Positions 42,800-50,439 of a stretch of 52,885 nucleotides of DNA are shown one piece after another. The first letter of the stretch is position 1. Each line of letters starts with the position of its first letter. Location of the stretch: positions 1 through 52,885 of the forward strand of contig JAHEDJ010000016.1 in NCBI GenBank assembly GCA_024641325.1, given 5' to 3'. A program made the position numbers and the translations under genes. The notes below the pieces were generated by a model. The model searched no databases and was not told the DNA's origin. It saw nothing but the letters and a program-made list of their open reading frames with translations. Source of the DNA: a bacterium. Its GTDB lineage: Bacteria > Actinomycetota > Acidimicrobiia > Spongiisociales > JAHEDJ01.

Positions 42800-44533
42800 A
42801 TGAACGGCATGAAGGCGCGAGCTATCGCATCGCTTACGCTGGTGGGGACCCTGACCGTTGCTCTTCTGCTCGTGCTCGGCAATCGGGCGGAGGCAAAAGA
42901 GAGGTTTCTTGATGACTTCCGGCAAACCTATCCGGCCGCGGTCGGCACACGTTTGGACGGGTGTTCGCTCTGCCACTTCACCACCTCCAACGGCAAATGG
43001 GATGAGAACCAGTTCGCCGGCGAATACGAAGAGGCCGACAAGAGCTTCACCGCGATCCAGAGCCTCGACACCGACGGCGACGGCTTCTCCAACTACCAGG
43101 AGATCCAGGCCGGAACTTTCCCCGGTGATGCATCTGACAACCCGAATACGTACGTGCCGCCGCAGGCCGGCAGCGGAGCCGCAGTCTTCGAAGCCAACTG
43201 CGCCGGCTGTCATGGAAGCAACGGCGGCAACCTCGTCCCGACCTCGCTGAGCCTGTCACAACTCGTCGGGATAACGACCAGCGGCCGGGGCAACATGCCG
43301 GCTTTCTCCGGCACGCTGAGCAGCGCCGATATCCAGCTGGTATCGGAGTTCCTGTTCAACGGGACCGGTACCCCGACTACAACTACCACCACAGTTCCCG
43401 GATTCGTCCCGGACGGAGCAACAGTCTGGGCGGGTTCGTGTGCCGGATGCCACGGCGGTAGCGGTGGAAACCTGGTCGGTAGAGGTCTGAGCGCCTCGCG
43501 AGTCGTTTCGGTGACCACCAGCGGTACCACCGGCATGCCCGGCTTCTCGTCGAGCCTTTCCACGGCCCAGATCGACGCAGTGGCGGCCTACGTCGCTGCT
43601 CTCGGTGGCGCTGCCCCAACGACCACCACCACAGCTCCCGGTTCGCCGCCCCCGAGCGGCTCGGCCGTCTTCGCCGGGTCGTGTGCGGGTTGCCACGGGT
43701 CCGGCGGAGGCAATCTGGTCGGTCACTCGTTGACCAGCGCCCAGCTGCGATCCGTGACAGTCAACGGACAGGGCTCCATGTCGGGATTCGGAAGCAGGCT
43801 CAGCCCGGAACAGATCGATGCCGTCGTCGCCTACCTGTCGTCGCTAGGGGGTTCCTCCACGACTTCCGACGCAGGTGGCGCCGACGGTACCTCCCTCTAT
43901 GCCACCTACTGTTCCATGTGCCACGGCGCACAGGGCAAAGGCGGGTCCGGCGGAGCGGTCGCCGGCACAACACTGACCCGGTCGGGCGTGATCACACTCA
44001 CCACCAATGGGGGCGCCTCGATGCCTGCCTTCTCGGATCGCCTGGCCCCCGAACAGATCGCAGCCATCGCCGACTTCGTCCTCAGTCTGTCCGGATCGGA
44101 CCCGACCGCCGCAGCCGGCGGCGGGCACACCTACGCGACGCTTTGCGCTTCCTGCCATGGGCCGGCCGGCGAGGGCGGTATCGGAGGAGCGCTGGTAGGC
44201 GAAGACATCGGCGCCTCCGAACTCAGCGCCTTGATCAGCAGTGGAACCTTCGGCATGCCCGGATATCCGGACCTGGCCGACGACGAACTCAGCGCCTTGG
44301 TCGATGAGACGTTGTCGATCATCAACGGCGCTCTAGCGTCGGCCGAGGACGGCGAGGTCGTCGCTGCCGGTGAGGACGACGGCCGGACTCTGTCGCTGGT
44401 CCTCGACGATGAGGAGACACCCGAAGAAGGGCCGTCGCTCCTCGTCGTCGCGATCGTTGGTCTCATCGCGTTCGGCGTTGTCGGCGGTCTCGGATTCGTC
44501 TGGTGGCGCTCAGCACAGGGCTTAGCGCGGTAA
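42800..44533 (+). CDS. Modular hexaheme c-type cytochrome, membrane-tethered
   Basis: An exported protein of 577 residues with six CxxCH haem sites: CSLCH (55-59), CAGCH (134-138, 214-218, 295-299), CSMCH (371-375) and CASCH (449-453). A signal peptide (residues 1-32, ends NRAEA) comes first. Module 1 has CSLCH and a calcium-loop-like LDTDGDGFSNYQE (89-101). Modules 2-6 are cytochrome c domains repeated about every 79 residues, each with a likely distal Met (166, 246, 327, 408, 486, in forms like GNMPAF). Linkers include TTTTTT. One helix near the C terminus (547-566) and a WWR tail would anchor it outside the membrane. It may pass electrons away from the membrane; its partners are unknown. 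Confidence 0.9.
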   Translation: MNGMKARAIASLTLVGTLTVALLLVLGNRAEAKERFLDDFRQTYPAAVGTRLDGCSLCHFTTSNGKWDENQFAGEYEEADKSFTAIQSLDTDGDGFSNYQEIQAGTFPGDASDNPNTYVPPQAGSGAAVFEANCAGCHGSNGGNLVPTSLSLSQLVGITTSGRGNMPAFSGTLSSADIQLVSEFLFNGTGTPTTTTTTVPGFVPDGATVWAGSCAGCHGGSGGNLVGRGLSASRVVSVTTSGTTGMPGFSSSLSTAQIDAVAAYVAALGGAAPTTTTTAPGSPPPSGSAVFAGSCAGCHGSGGGNLVGHSLTSAQLRSVTVNGQGSMSGFGSRLSPEQIDAVVAYLSSLGGSSTTSDAGGADGTSLYATYCSMCHGAQGKGGSGGAVAGTTLTRSGVITLTTNGGASMPAFSDRLAPEQIAAIADFVLSLSGSDPTAAAGGGHTYATLCASCHGPAGEGGIGGALVGEDIGASELSALISSGTFGMPGYPDLADDELSALVDETLSIINGALASAEDGEVVAAGEDDGRTLSLVLDDEETPEEGPSLLVVAIVGLIAFGVVGGLGFVWWRSAQGLAR

Positions 44534-44550
44534 ACAGACGCCTCCGAGCG

Positions 44551-44609
44551 AGCCGCCCCCTCTGCCTCGAAGACCCGGCATCTCCCCCGACTGAGGCTTC
44601 GGGGAGAAA
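44551..44609. repeat. Mosaic G-rich repeat, copy C5
   Basis: Reverse orientation: GCCCCCTCTGCCTCGAAGAC, CCGGCATCTCCCCCG, a stem CTGAGGCTTCGG, then GGGAGAAACGC. It matches C3 read on the other strand except for the inner stem. It sits between the cytochrome gene and the amino acid transporter operon. Confidence 0.75.
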
Positions 44610-44714
44610 CGCATTCGGCAGATAGCGGTCGATTAATCAGGGCGAAACCGGGGCGACCCGAACTGGCCTCCCCGGCAGACCGCTAGTCTCGGGGCAGATC
44701 TAAATGGAGGAAAA

Positions 44715-45596
44715 ATGCGCACATCTACGTGGGCAAAGCTTCTGATTCTGCTGATCGCTTTTGCCATGCTGGCCGCCGCGTGCGGTGACGACGAGAGCAC
44801 GGGCGACACCGCAGCTTCGGAGTCATGTGACATCGCGGACCTGAATCTCGTTACGGCTGGCACATTGACAGTTGCTACCGGCGACCCGGCCTTCCCGCCA
44901 TGGGTCGGCACGGCAGACGGCGAAGGATTCGACGATCCGACCTCGAAGCTCGGCTTCGAAGCAGGGGTCGTTTACGCCATCGCCGCCGAACTCGGCTTCG
45001 CCGACGAAGACGTCATTTGGGTCCGTACAGGCTTCAACGAGGCGATCGCACCGGGTCCCAAGGACTGGGACTTCAATCTGCAGCAATACTCGATAACGGC
45101 CGACCGTGAAGAGATTGTTGACTTCAGCGACCCCTACTACGTCACCCGGCAGGCGCTGGTGCTCTACCCGGACTCGCCGTATGTGGGAGCCACGAGCATC
45201 GATGACCTCAAGGAAGCCATCCTCGGGGCTGCCATCGGAACGACCAGCCTCGATTTCGTCGAGAACGTGATCAAACCCGATACGCAGCCGAACGTATACG
45301 ATGAAAACGTCGACCTCGAAGCTGCCATGAACGCCGGCCAGATCGACGGTCTCGTCGTTGACCTCCCGGCCGCCTACTACATCACGGCCGTGCAGGTTGA
45401 GGGCTCGATCATCGCCGGACAATTCGAAGCCGAGGCAGCCGCGCCCGACGAGTACGGCCTGCTCTTCGCAGAGGGCAACTCGCTGGTCGGCTGCGTCAAC
45501 GATGCCCTGAAGGAACTGAAGGACAGCGGCAAACTTCAGGAACTGGAAGACACCTACCTGACCCAGGGTGGCGGCATCCCGATCATCTCCGGGTAG
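44715..45596 (+). CDS. Amino acid ABC transporter substrate-binding lipoprotein
   Basis: The extracellular binding protein of a polar amino acid importer, 293 residues, family 3 solute-binding proteins. The lipobox is LAAAC (Cys23). The domain begins with LTVATGDPAFPPWV and contains DWDFNLQQYSITADREEIVDFSDPYY, in which the family 3 motif ITxxRxxxVDFSxPY is clear, then AAIGTTSLDFV and GLVVDLPAAYY. A strong GGAGGAAAA precedes the ATG. Ligand type is not certain; glutamine, glutamate, arginine or cystine are typical. Downstream are the permease and ATPase. Confidence 0.92.
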   Translation: MRTSTWAKLLILLIAFAMLAAACGDDESTGDTAASESCDIADLNLVTAGTLTVATGDPAFPPWVGTADGEGFDDPTSKLGFEAGVVYAIAAELGFADEDVIWVRTGFNEAIAPGPKDWDFNLQQYSITADREEIVDFSDPYYVTRQALVLYPDSPYVGATSIDDLKEAILGAAIGTTSLDFVENVIKPDTQPNVYDENVDLEAAMNAGQIDGLVVDLPAAYYITAVQVEGSIIAGQFEAEAAAPDEYGLLFAEGNSLVGCVNDALKELKDSGKLQELEDTYLTQGGGIPIISG

Positions 45597-45608
45597 TAGG
45601 ACGGCGAA

Positions 45609-46475
45609 GTGACCGAACCGGTCGAGGAACGCGTAAGGGGCCCGAGACTTCTCGGGCCCCCACGCAATCGCCCGGCGCGTGAAGAAGGCGCACGCGGAGC
45701 TCTGATCGCGGTCATCTCCACCCTCGCCTTCATGGCGACCGCGATCTGGGTCATACTCACTTCCGACGCCTGGCCTGCAGTCCAACGCCAATTCTTCAAC
45801 CCGGAAAAGATTGTCGATGCATTCCCGGCCATCGCCCGCGGTTTCTGGCTGGACATCAAGCTGTTTCTGCTGGCCGAGGTGTTGATCCTCATCATCTCCC
45901 TGCTGATCGCCATGGCCCGCTCGCTGCGCGGCCCGGCGTTCTTTCCGATTCGCGCACTCGCCATCACCTTCATCGATCTCATTCGCGGCGTCCCCATCAT
46001 CCTGCTCATCCTCCTGCTCGGGTTCGGGGTTCCCGCTCTCCAACTGCCGGGTGTGCCGCGCAGCGCGATTTTCTGGGGTCTGACCGCTCTCATCACCAGC
46101 TACAGCGCCTACACGGCCGAGGTGTATCGGGCGGGCATCGAGTCGGTCCACGAGTCGCAGCGGATGTCGGCCAGATCCCTGGGCCTCACGCAGATCCAGG
46201 CTCTGCGATACGTGATCGTCCCCCAGGCCATTCGCAACGTGATCCCGGCATTGCTCAACGGGTTTGTTTCCCTCCAGAAGGACGTTGCGCTGGTGTTCGT
46301 ACTCGGCATCCGGGAAGGCGTACGGGAGGCCGACATCTTCGCCGCCCGCACCTTCAACTACAGCGGCTATGTGACGGCCACATTCCTGTTTCTCCTGGTC
46401 AGCGTGCCTGTCGCACGGTTCACCGACTGGTACACCGACCGTGACAGACGACGAAAGCAGGCGGTGAGCAACTGA
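45609..46475 (+). CDS. Amino acid ABC transporter permease
   Basis: Membrane subunit of the importer, 288 residues, GTG start 12 bp after the binding protein. After a cytoplasmic N terminus (about 35 residues) come an early helix (ALIAVISTLAFMATAIWVI) and the permease domain of the HisM/GlnP type. The EAA loop is YRAGIESVHESQRMSARSLG. Ending in RFTDWYTDRDRRRKQ, it overlaps the ATPase gene by one base (TGATG). It has a single permease gene, so it likely works as a homodimer. A hairpin lies in its first codons. Confidence 0.9.
   Translation: MTEPVEERVRGPRLLGPPRNRPAREEGARGALIAVISTLAFMATAIWVILTSDAWPAVQRQFFNPEKIVDAFPAIARGFWLDIKLFLLAEVLILIISLLIAMARSLRGPAFFPIRALAITFIDLIRGVPIILLILLLGFGVPALQLPGVPRSAIFWGLTALITSYSAYTAEVYRAGIESVHESQRMSARSLGLTQIQALRYVIVPQAIRNVIPALLNGFVSLQKDVALVFVLGIREGVREADIFAARTFNYSGYVTATFLFLLVSVPVARFTDWYTDRDRRRKQAVSN
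45637..45660 (+). promoter_or_regulatory. Strong hairpin at the start of the permease gene
   Basis: A perfect 11-bp stem, GGGGCCCGAGA and TCTCGGGCCCC, with a 2-base loop, begins 28 bases after the permease start and encodes part of the unstructured N terminus. In many binding-protein transporters a hairpin after the first gene makes the binding protein more abundant than the membrane parts. This one is suited to that by place and strength. Confidence 0.5.
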
Positions 46476-47221
46476 TGGTCGCCAAACTCGAACTCCGTAA
46501 CGTCCGCAAGTCGTTCGACGACAAGGTCGTTCTGCGCGACGTCGACTTGTCCGTCGGGCAGCACGATGTCATCTGCCTGATCGGATCGTCCGGTTCCGGC
46601 AAATCGACGATGCTCAAGGCAATCAACCTGCTGGTGTCAATCGATGAGGGAGAGATCCTCCTCGACGGAGTCGACATCACCGCCTCGAGTGTCAACCCGA
46701 ATCAGGTGCGCGAGTCGATGGGAATCGTCTTTCAGGCTTTCAACTTGTTCCCCCACATGAAAGTTCTCGACAACATCACACTCAGCCCCCGCAAGGTCCA
46801 CGACATTGCTCGTGAAGAGGCCGAAGAACGCGCCCGCGACCTGCTGGATCGGTTCGGTCTGGGCGACAAGGTCGACGAGTACCCAGACCGTTTGAGCGGT
46901 GGCGAGCAACAACGGGTGGCGGTGATCAGGGCCCTGGCCACCGAACCCGACCTCATGCTGTTCGACGAGGTCACCTCTGCCCTCGATCCCGAGCTGGTGG
47001 CTGAGGTCCTCAACGTCATCCGCGGTCTCAAGGACCAGGGCATGACAATGCTCATCGCCACCCACGAGATGGGTTTCGCCCGCGACGTCGCCGATCGCGT
47101 GTGCTTCCTCGATCAAGGTCGCATCCTCGAGCAGGGCCCACCGAAGGAGATCTTCTCGGCGCCGTCTGAAGCGCGGACCCAGCAGTTCCTCCAGCGCATC
47201 ATCGACGCCGGCCGCCTCTAG
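46475..47221 (+). CDS. Amino acid ABC transporter ATPase
   Basis: ATPase of the polar amino acid uptake family (GlnQ/HisP type), 248 residues. Walker A is GSSGSGKST, the Q-loop is VFQAFNLFPHMKVLDNI, the signature LSGGEQQRVAV, Walker B LMLFDEVTSALDPELV and the switch histidine in ATHEMGFA. It is the last gene of the three-gene operon. Only 7 bp separate it from the convergent SAM hydrolase gene, so no terminator fits between. Confidence 0.93.
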   Translation: MVAKLELRNVRKSFDDKVVLRDVDLSVGQHDVICLIGSSGSGKSTMLKAINLLVSIDEGEILLDGVDITASSVNPNQVRESMGIVFQAFNLFPHMKVLDNITLSPRKVHDIAREEAEERARDLLDRFGLGDKVDEYPDRLSGGEQQRVAVIRALATEPDLMLFDEVTSALDPELVAEVLNVIRGLKDQGMTMLIATHEMGFARDVADRVCFLDQGRILEQGPPKEIFSAPSEARTQQFLQRIIDAGRL

Positions 47222-47228
47222 CAGGGGG

Positions 47229-48038
47229 TCAGGTCAAGCGACGGACCGTCACCTTGTCGCCGGGTCTCGGCTGGATTATCTTTCCACCGGTGCCGTTGTT
47301 CTCGGACACGAGCATGTAACCGCTCGAGTCCCACAGAGCGATGAGGGTGTCCGAGTCGTATTCCGAATCGCCGAACGTGCGCACCATGCCCTGAATACGG
47401 GCACCGCACACCTCGACCTCCACTCCGTCGGGCACCGGCAGATGAGCGATCTCGTCGGGCAGGATCGAGCAGATGGCGTTTCCGAAGTCGTCTATGTAGA
47501 TGATCTCGCCCTCGACACTCCCGTCGGCGTGACGGTGTGCGCCCCACAGCGGAATCGTTATCGGATCGTCGATCGGTGTGCCCAACTCCCCCAGCGGGAC
47601 GCCGGCAGCAAGGTGGGCGCCCACCGGTGAGAACAGATCTCGTCCGTGGAACGTCATGGTGACGTTGGGTAGCCAGTACTCGGGTTTGTCGAGGGCGACG
47701 AACTCGCTCGTCCACCCCTCGGCCGCCGCTCTGGCCAGGCAGGCGCTCAGCACTCCGTTGTCGGGAGCAACGAAGAAATGCTCTCCGATCCGTGCTGCAA
47801 TCGGCCGCCGCTCGGTGCCGACCCCAGGATCCACCACGATCACATGCACTGTGCCAGGCGGAAAGTAGAAGACACTGTTGTTCACCACGAAATTCGCTTC
47901 GCGTATGTCTTGCGGCTTCACCTCGTGGGAAAGGTCGGTGATCACCGCATCCGGAGCTATCCCGTAGATCGCTCCATGCAGCACGGTGTGGCTGCCCTGG
48001 CGTGTACCGAAGTCTGTGGTCAGGGTGATGAATGGCAT
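47229..48038 (-). CDS. SAM hydroxide adenosyltransferase (DUF62 family)
   Basis: A 269-residue protein of the DUF62/SAM hydrolase family, which uses water to split S-adenosylmethionine into adenosine and methionine. Related enzymes use fluoride or chloride. N-terminal FITLTTDFGTRQGS, VDPGVGTERRPIA, FFVAPDNGVLS and the C-terminal IYIDDFGNAICSI are family marks. The usual -TRDG- reads -TRQG- here: an Asp that helps bind SAM is Gln. The start at 48038 (MPFITL) was chosen because it places the first strand normally. An adenosine deaminase lies 59 bp upstream on the same strand. Confidence 0.85.
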   Translation of the reverse strand: MPFITLTTDFGTRQGSHTVLHGAIYGIAPDAVITDLSHEVKPQDIREANFVVNNSVFYFPPGTVHVIVVDPGVGTERRPIAARIGEHFFVAPDNGVLSACLARAAAEGWTSEFVALDKPEYWLPNVTMTFHGRDLFSPVGAHLAAGVPLGELGTPIDDPITIPLWGAHRHADGSVEGEIIYIDDFGNAICSILPDEIAHLPVPDGVEVEVCGARIQGMVRTFGDSEYDSDTLIALWDSSGYMLVSENNGTGGKIIQPRPGDKVTVRRLT

Positions 48039-48060
48039 AGGGAGGATGGTAGAAGGGTGG

Positions 48061-48092
48061 AGGCAGTAGGCAGTAGGCCCTAGGCAGTAGGA
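48061..48092. repeat. Heptad repeat (GGCAGTA)n
   Basis: The tract AGGCAGTAGGCAGTAGG, CCCT and AGGCAGTAGG lies 5 bp beyond the stop codon of the adenosine deaminase gene and before the SAM hydrolase start. It is built on the seven-base word GGCAGTA, whose copies put TAG or GTA triplets in shifting frames. Confidence 0.75.
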
Positions 48093-48097
48093 AGCGG

Positions 48098-49102
48098 CTA
48101 ATCCCACCAGGCGGTGATCTGGTCGTGGAGGCGTTGTTTCGAATCCGGGGGGGCGAAAGAGGCTTGAGCCGGGGCCAGCGAGATCTTCTTGATGGTTTCT
48201 TCGTCCAGTCCGAAGATTTCCTCGAGTACCCGGAACTCACCTGCCAGGGAGGAGTGGAACATCGCCGGGTCGTCGGTGTTCACGGTGACCAGTGCACCTG
48301 CCTCGATGAGCGTCCTGGCCGGGTGCGACTCCCAGTCCGACACCACCCCCGTCCGGATATTCGAGGTCGGACAAACTTCGAGAGGAAGTTGATGCTCGAC
48401 CAGATACTCGACCAGGGCAGGATCTTCGGCCGACCGTACCCCGTGGCCGATCCGCTCAACTCCCAGAGTCTTGATGGCACCCCACACACTTGCCGGGCCC
48501 GCCGCCTCGCCGGCATGGGCGGTCAGGCGAAAACCTCTGTCCCGCGCCTTTCGATACACGTCGACGAACAACTCGGGTGGGTGTTCCGCTTCATAGCCAC
48601 CGATACCGATGCCAATCACCCTCGCATCCCCGGCAACCTCGCTGATGGCGTCCAGCGTGGCGGAAGTTCCTTCCGGACCACGGTCGCGAACCAGATCGAC
48701 GATCAGCGGGACTTCGACCTCCGGCACTTTGTCGAGCCCGGCTCGGATTGCAAGTGCGATGCCCTGCCTGGTCAGGTTGTGGCGTCGGAAATCACTCGGG
48801 GAGAAGAACGCTTCCACGTAGACAACGTTCTGCTCAACCAGCTGGCGGGCAACCGCTTCCGCGGCGAACTCGAAATCATCGTAGGTCCGGAGGAATGTGT
48901 TCATCCAGACCCAGGTCTCCATGAAGTGAGCGAAGTCGCGGTACGCGTAGAAATCAACGAGTTGCTGCGGACTCTTGATCACCGGATCCCCACCGTGATG
49001 CTCGATCAACTCCCACAGTGTGGGCACCGGAATCGCCCCTTCCAGATGGAAGTGCAGTTCCGCCTTCGGCATCGTCGACCAATCACGCATCCGGGCATTC
49101 AA
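48098..49102 (-). CDS. add: Adenosine deaminase
   Basis: Converts adenosine to inosine and ammonia in purine salvage. The 334-residue TIM-barrel protein has the zinc-binding HFHLEGAI, the catalytic HAGEAAG, TSNIRTG and VNTDDPAMFH. The ATG at 49102 gives a short extra N terminus before MPKAELHFHLEG; starts at 49090 or 49072 are possible. With the SAM hydrolase gene next to it, the product adenosine would be removed at once, which supports a linked function. Adenine or AMP-like amine substrates cannot be ruled out. Confidence 0.9.
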   Translation of the reverse strand: MNARMRDWSTMPKAELHFHLEGAIPVPTLWELIEHHGGDPVIKSPQQLVDFYAYRDFAHFMETWVWMNTFLRTYDDFEFAAEAVARQLVEQNVVYVEAFFSPSDFRRHNLTRQGIALAIRAGLDKVPEVEVPLIVDLVRDRGPEGTSATLDAISEVAGDARVIGIGIGGYEAEHPPELFVDVYRKARDRGFRLTAHAGEAAGPASVWGAIKTLGVERIGHGVRSAEDPALVEYLVEHQLPLEVCPTSNIRTGVVSDWESHPARTLIEAGALVTVNTDDPAMFHSSLAGEFRVLEEIFGLDEETIKKISLAPAQASFAPPDSKQRLHDQITAWWD

Positions 49103-49157
49103 CCAGATGAGAGCGACGAGTTATCCCCCTCCGCTCACAGTCCATCGGACCGGCAAC

Positions 49158-49271
49158 CACCTCCCCCACCTACGGTGAGGGAGGATCGCAAACGCGTTTC
49201 TCCCCCCGAATGCCAAGCAGACGGGGGGGAGTGGGCGCCGGATTCGAAGAATCCGGCGGTCGAGGGGGGCA
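49158..49271. repeat. Mosaic repeat D2, right flank of inserted segment
   Basis: Begins with the hairpin CACCTCCCCCACC, GGTGAGGGAGG, then GCGTTTCTCCCCCCGAA, GCCAAGCAGACGGG, AGTGGGCGCCGGATTCGAAG, AATCCGGCGGTCGAG, GGGGGCA. The palindrome CCGGATTCGAAGAATCCGG is perfect. It matches D1 (42579-42650) over about 72 bases in the same orientation, and the upstream hairpin part also corresponds to 42540-42570. It fills much of the 257-bp gap between prfA and the adenosine deaminase gene. Confidence 0.82.
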
Positions 49272-49359
49272 GCAACCGCGGATCGACGTCACCGTCTTTC
49301 ACCATCCCGAGGATGGGAGGAGGAAACGCACAACCCGAACGGCGAGAGCCGGAGGGCGA

Positions 49360-50439
49360 TCAGGTGCCGTCGGCCAGGCGGCGGGCCTGGTCGTCGGCGG
49401 TAAGGGCTTCCACGAAGGGATCTAGTTCGCCGTCGAGGATGGACGGCAACTGTTTGATCGTCAGGCCGATCCGATGATCGGTCACCCGATTCTCTTTGAA
49501 GTTGTAGGTGCGGATCTTCTCCGACCGGCCGCCGGTTCCCACCTGGGAGCGGCGGTTCTCCGCCAACTCGGACTGCTGCTTCTCGAGTTCCAGCTGATAG
49601 AGACGGGCACGCAGGATGCGGAAAGCCTTCTCTTTGTTCTGGAGTTGTGACTTTTCGTCCTGGCAAGACACGACCAGCCCGGTCGGTTCATGCGTCAGCC
49701 GCACAGCCGAGTCGGTTGTGTTCACCGACTGTCCGCCCGGGCCGCTCGAGCGGAACACATCCACCCGAACCTCGTTCGGATCCAAATCGATCTCAACGGC
49801 TTCCACCTCAGGAAGAACCGCCACCGTGGCGGTGGAGGTGTGGACGCGTCCCTGGGATTCGGTCTTGGGAACTCGCTGAACGCGATGGACGCCGGCTTCG
49901 AACTTGAGCTTCGAAAAGGCTCCTGCGCCCTTGACGGCAAACGTCACTCTCGAGAAACCACCCGCCTCCGACTCCGACGAATCCATCGAGTCGGTCTTGA
50001 AACCGTGCAACTCCGCAAAACGGTGATACATCCGGTGGAGGTCCCCGGCGAACAGCGCGGCCTCGTCTCCCCCGGTGCCGGCCCGGATCTCAACGATGAC
50101 GTCCTTCAGATCATTCGGATCACTCGGAATCAGCGCCACACGCAGCTTGCGTTCCAAACGTTCGGCCTCGGCCTTGCGTTCCGCGACCATCTGCTGGAGG
50201 TCACCTGTCATCTCCGCATCGGTCTCAACCGCGGCCAGTTCGGCAGCCTCCTTGGCGTCGGACAAGGCAGCGCGATAGGCGGTGAAACCTTCGACGATCG
50301 GCTTGAGTTCCGAGTGCCTGCGTCCGAGTTCTATGAACCGGGAATGATCGTCGAGTGCCCCCGGATCTGCGAGCTGCTGCTCGACCTCGTTGAACGACGC
50401 TTCAACCTCTTCGAGTCTGGCGACAAGCGCCTCATCCAT
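49360..50439 (-). CDS. prfA: Peptide chain release factor 1
   Basis: Terminates translation at UAA and UAG. The 359-residue protein contains the codon-recognition tripeptide PxT as PKT (RVPKTESQGRVHTST) and the GGQ motif in SSGPGGQSVNTTDSAVRLTHEPTG, quoted in part. A long N-terminal helical region precedes IVEIRAGTGGDEAALFAGDL. GGQ glutamine is the target of PrmC. It overlaps the DUF1385 gene by 8 bp, so they are one operon. Confidence 0.96.
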   Translation of the reverse strand: MDEALVARLEEVEASFNEVEQQLADPGALDDHSRFIELGRRHSELKPIVEGFTAYRAALSDAKEAAELAAVETDAEMTGDLQQMVAERKAEAERLERKLRVALIPSDPNDLKDVIVEIRAGTGGDEAALFAGDLHRMYHRFAELHGFKTDSMDSSESEAGGFSRVTFAVKGAGAFSKLKFEAGVHRVQRVPKTESQGRVHTSTATVAVLPEVEAVEIDLDPNEVRVDVFRSSGPGGQSVNTTDSAVRLTHEPTGLVVSCQDEKSQLQNKEKAFRILRARLYQLELEKQQSELAENRRSQVGTGGRSEKIRTYNFKENRVTDHRIGLTIKQLPSILDGELDPFVEALTADDQARRLADGT

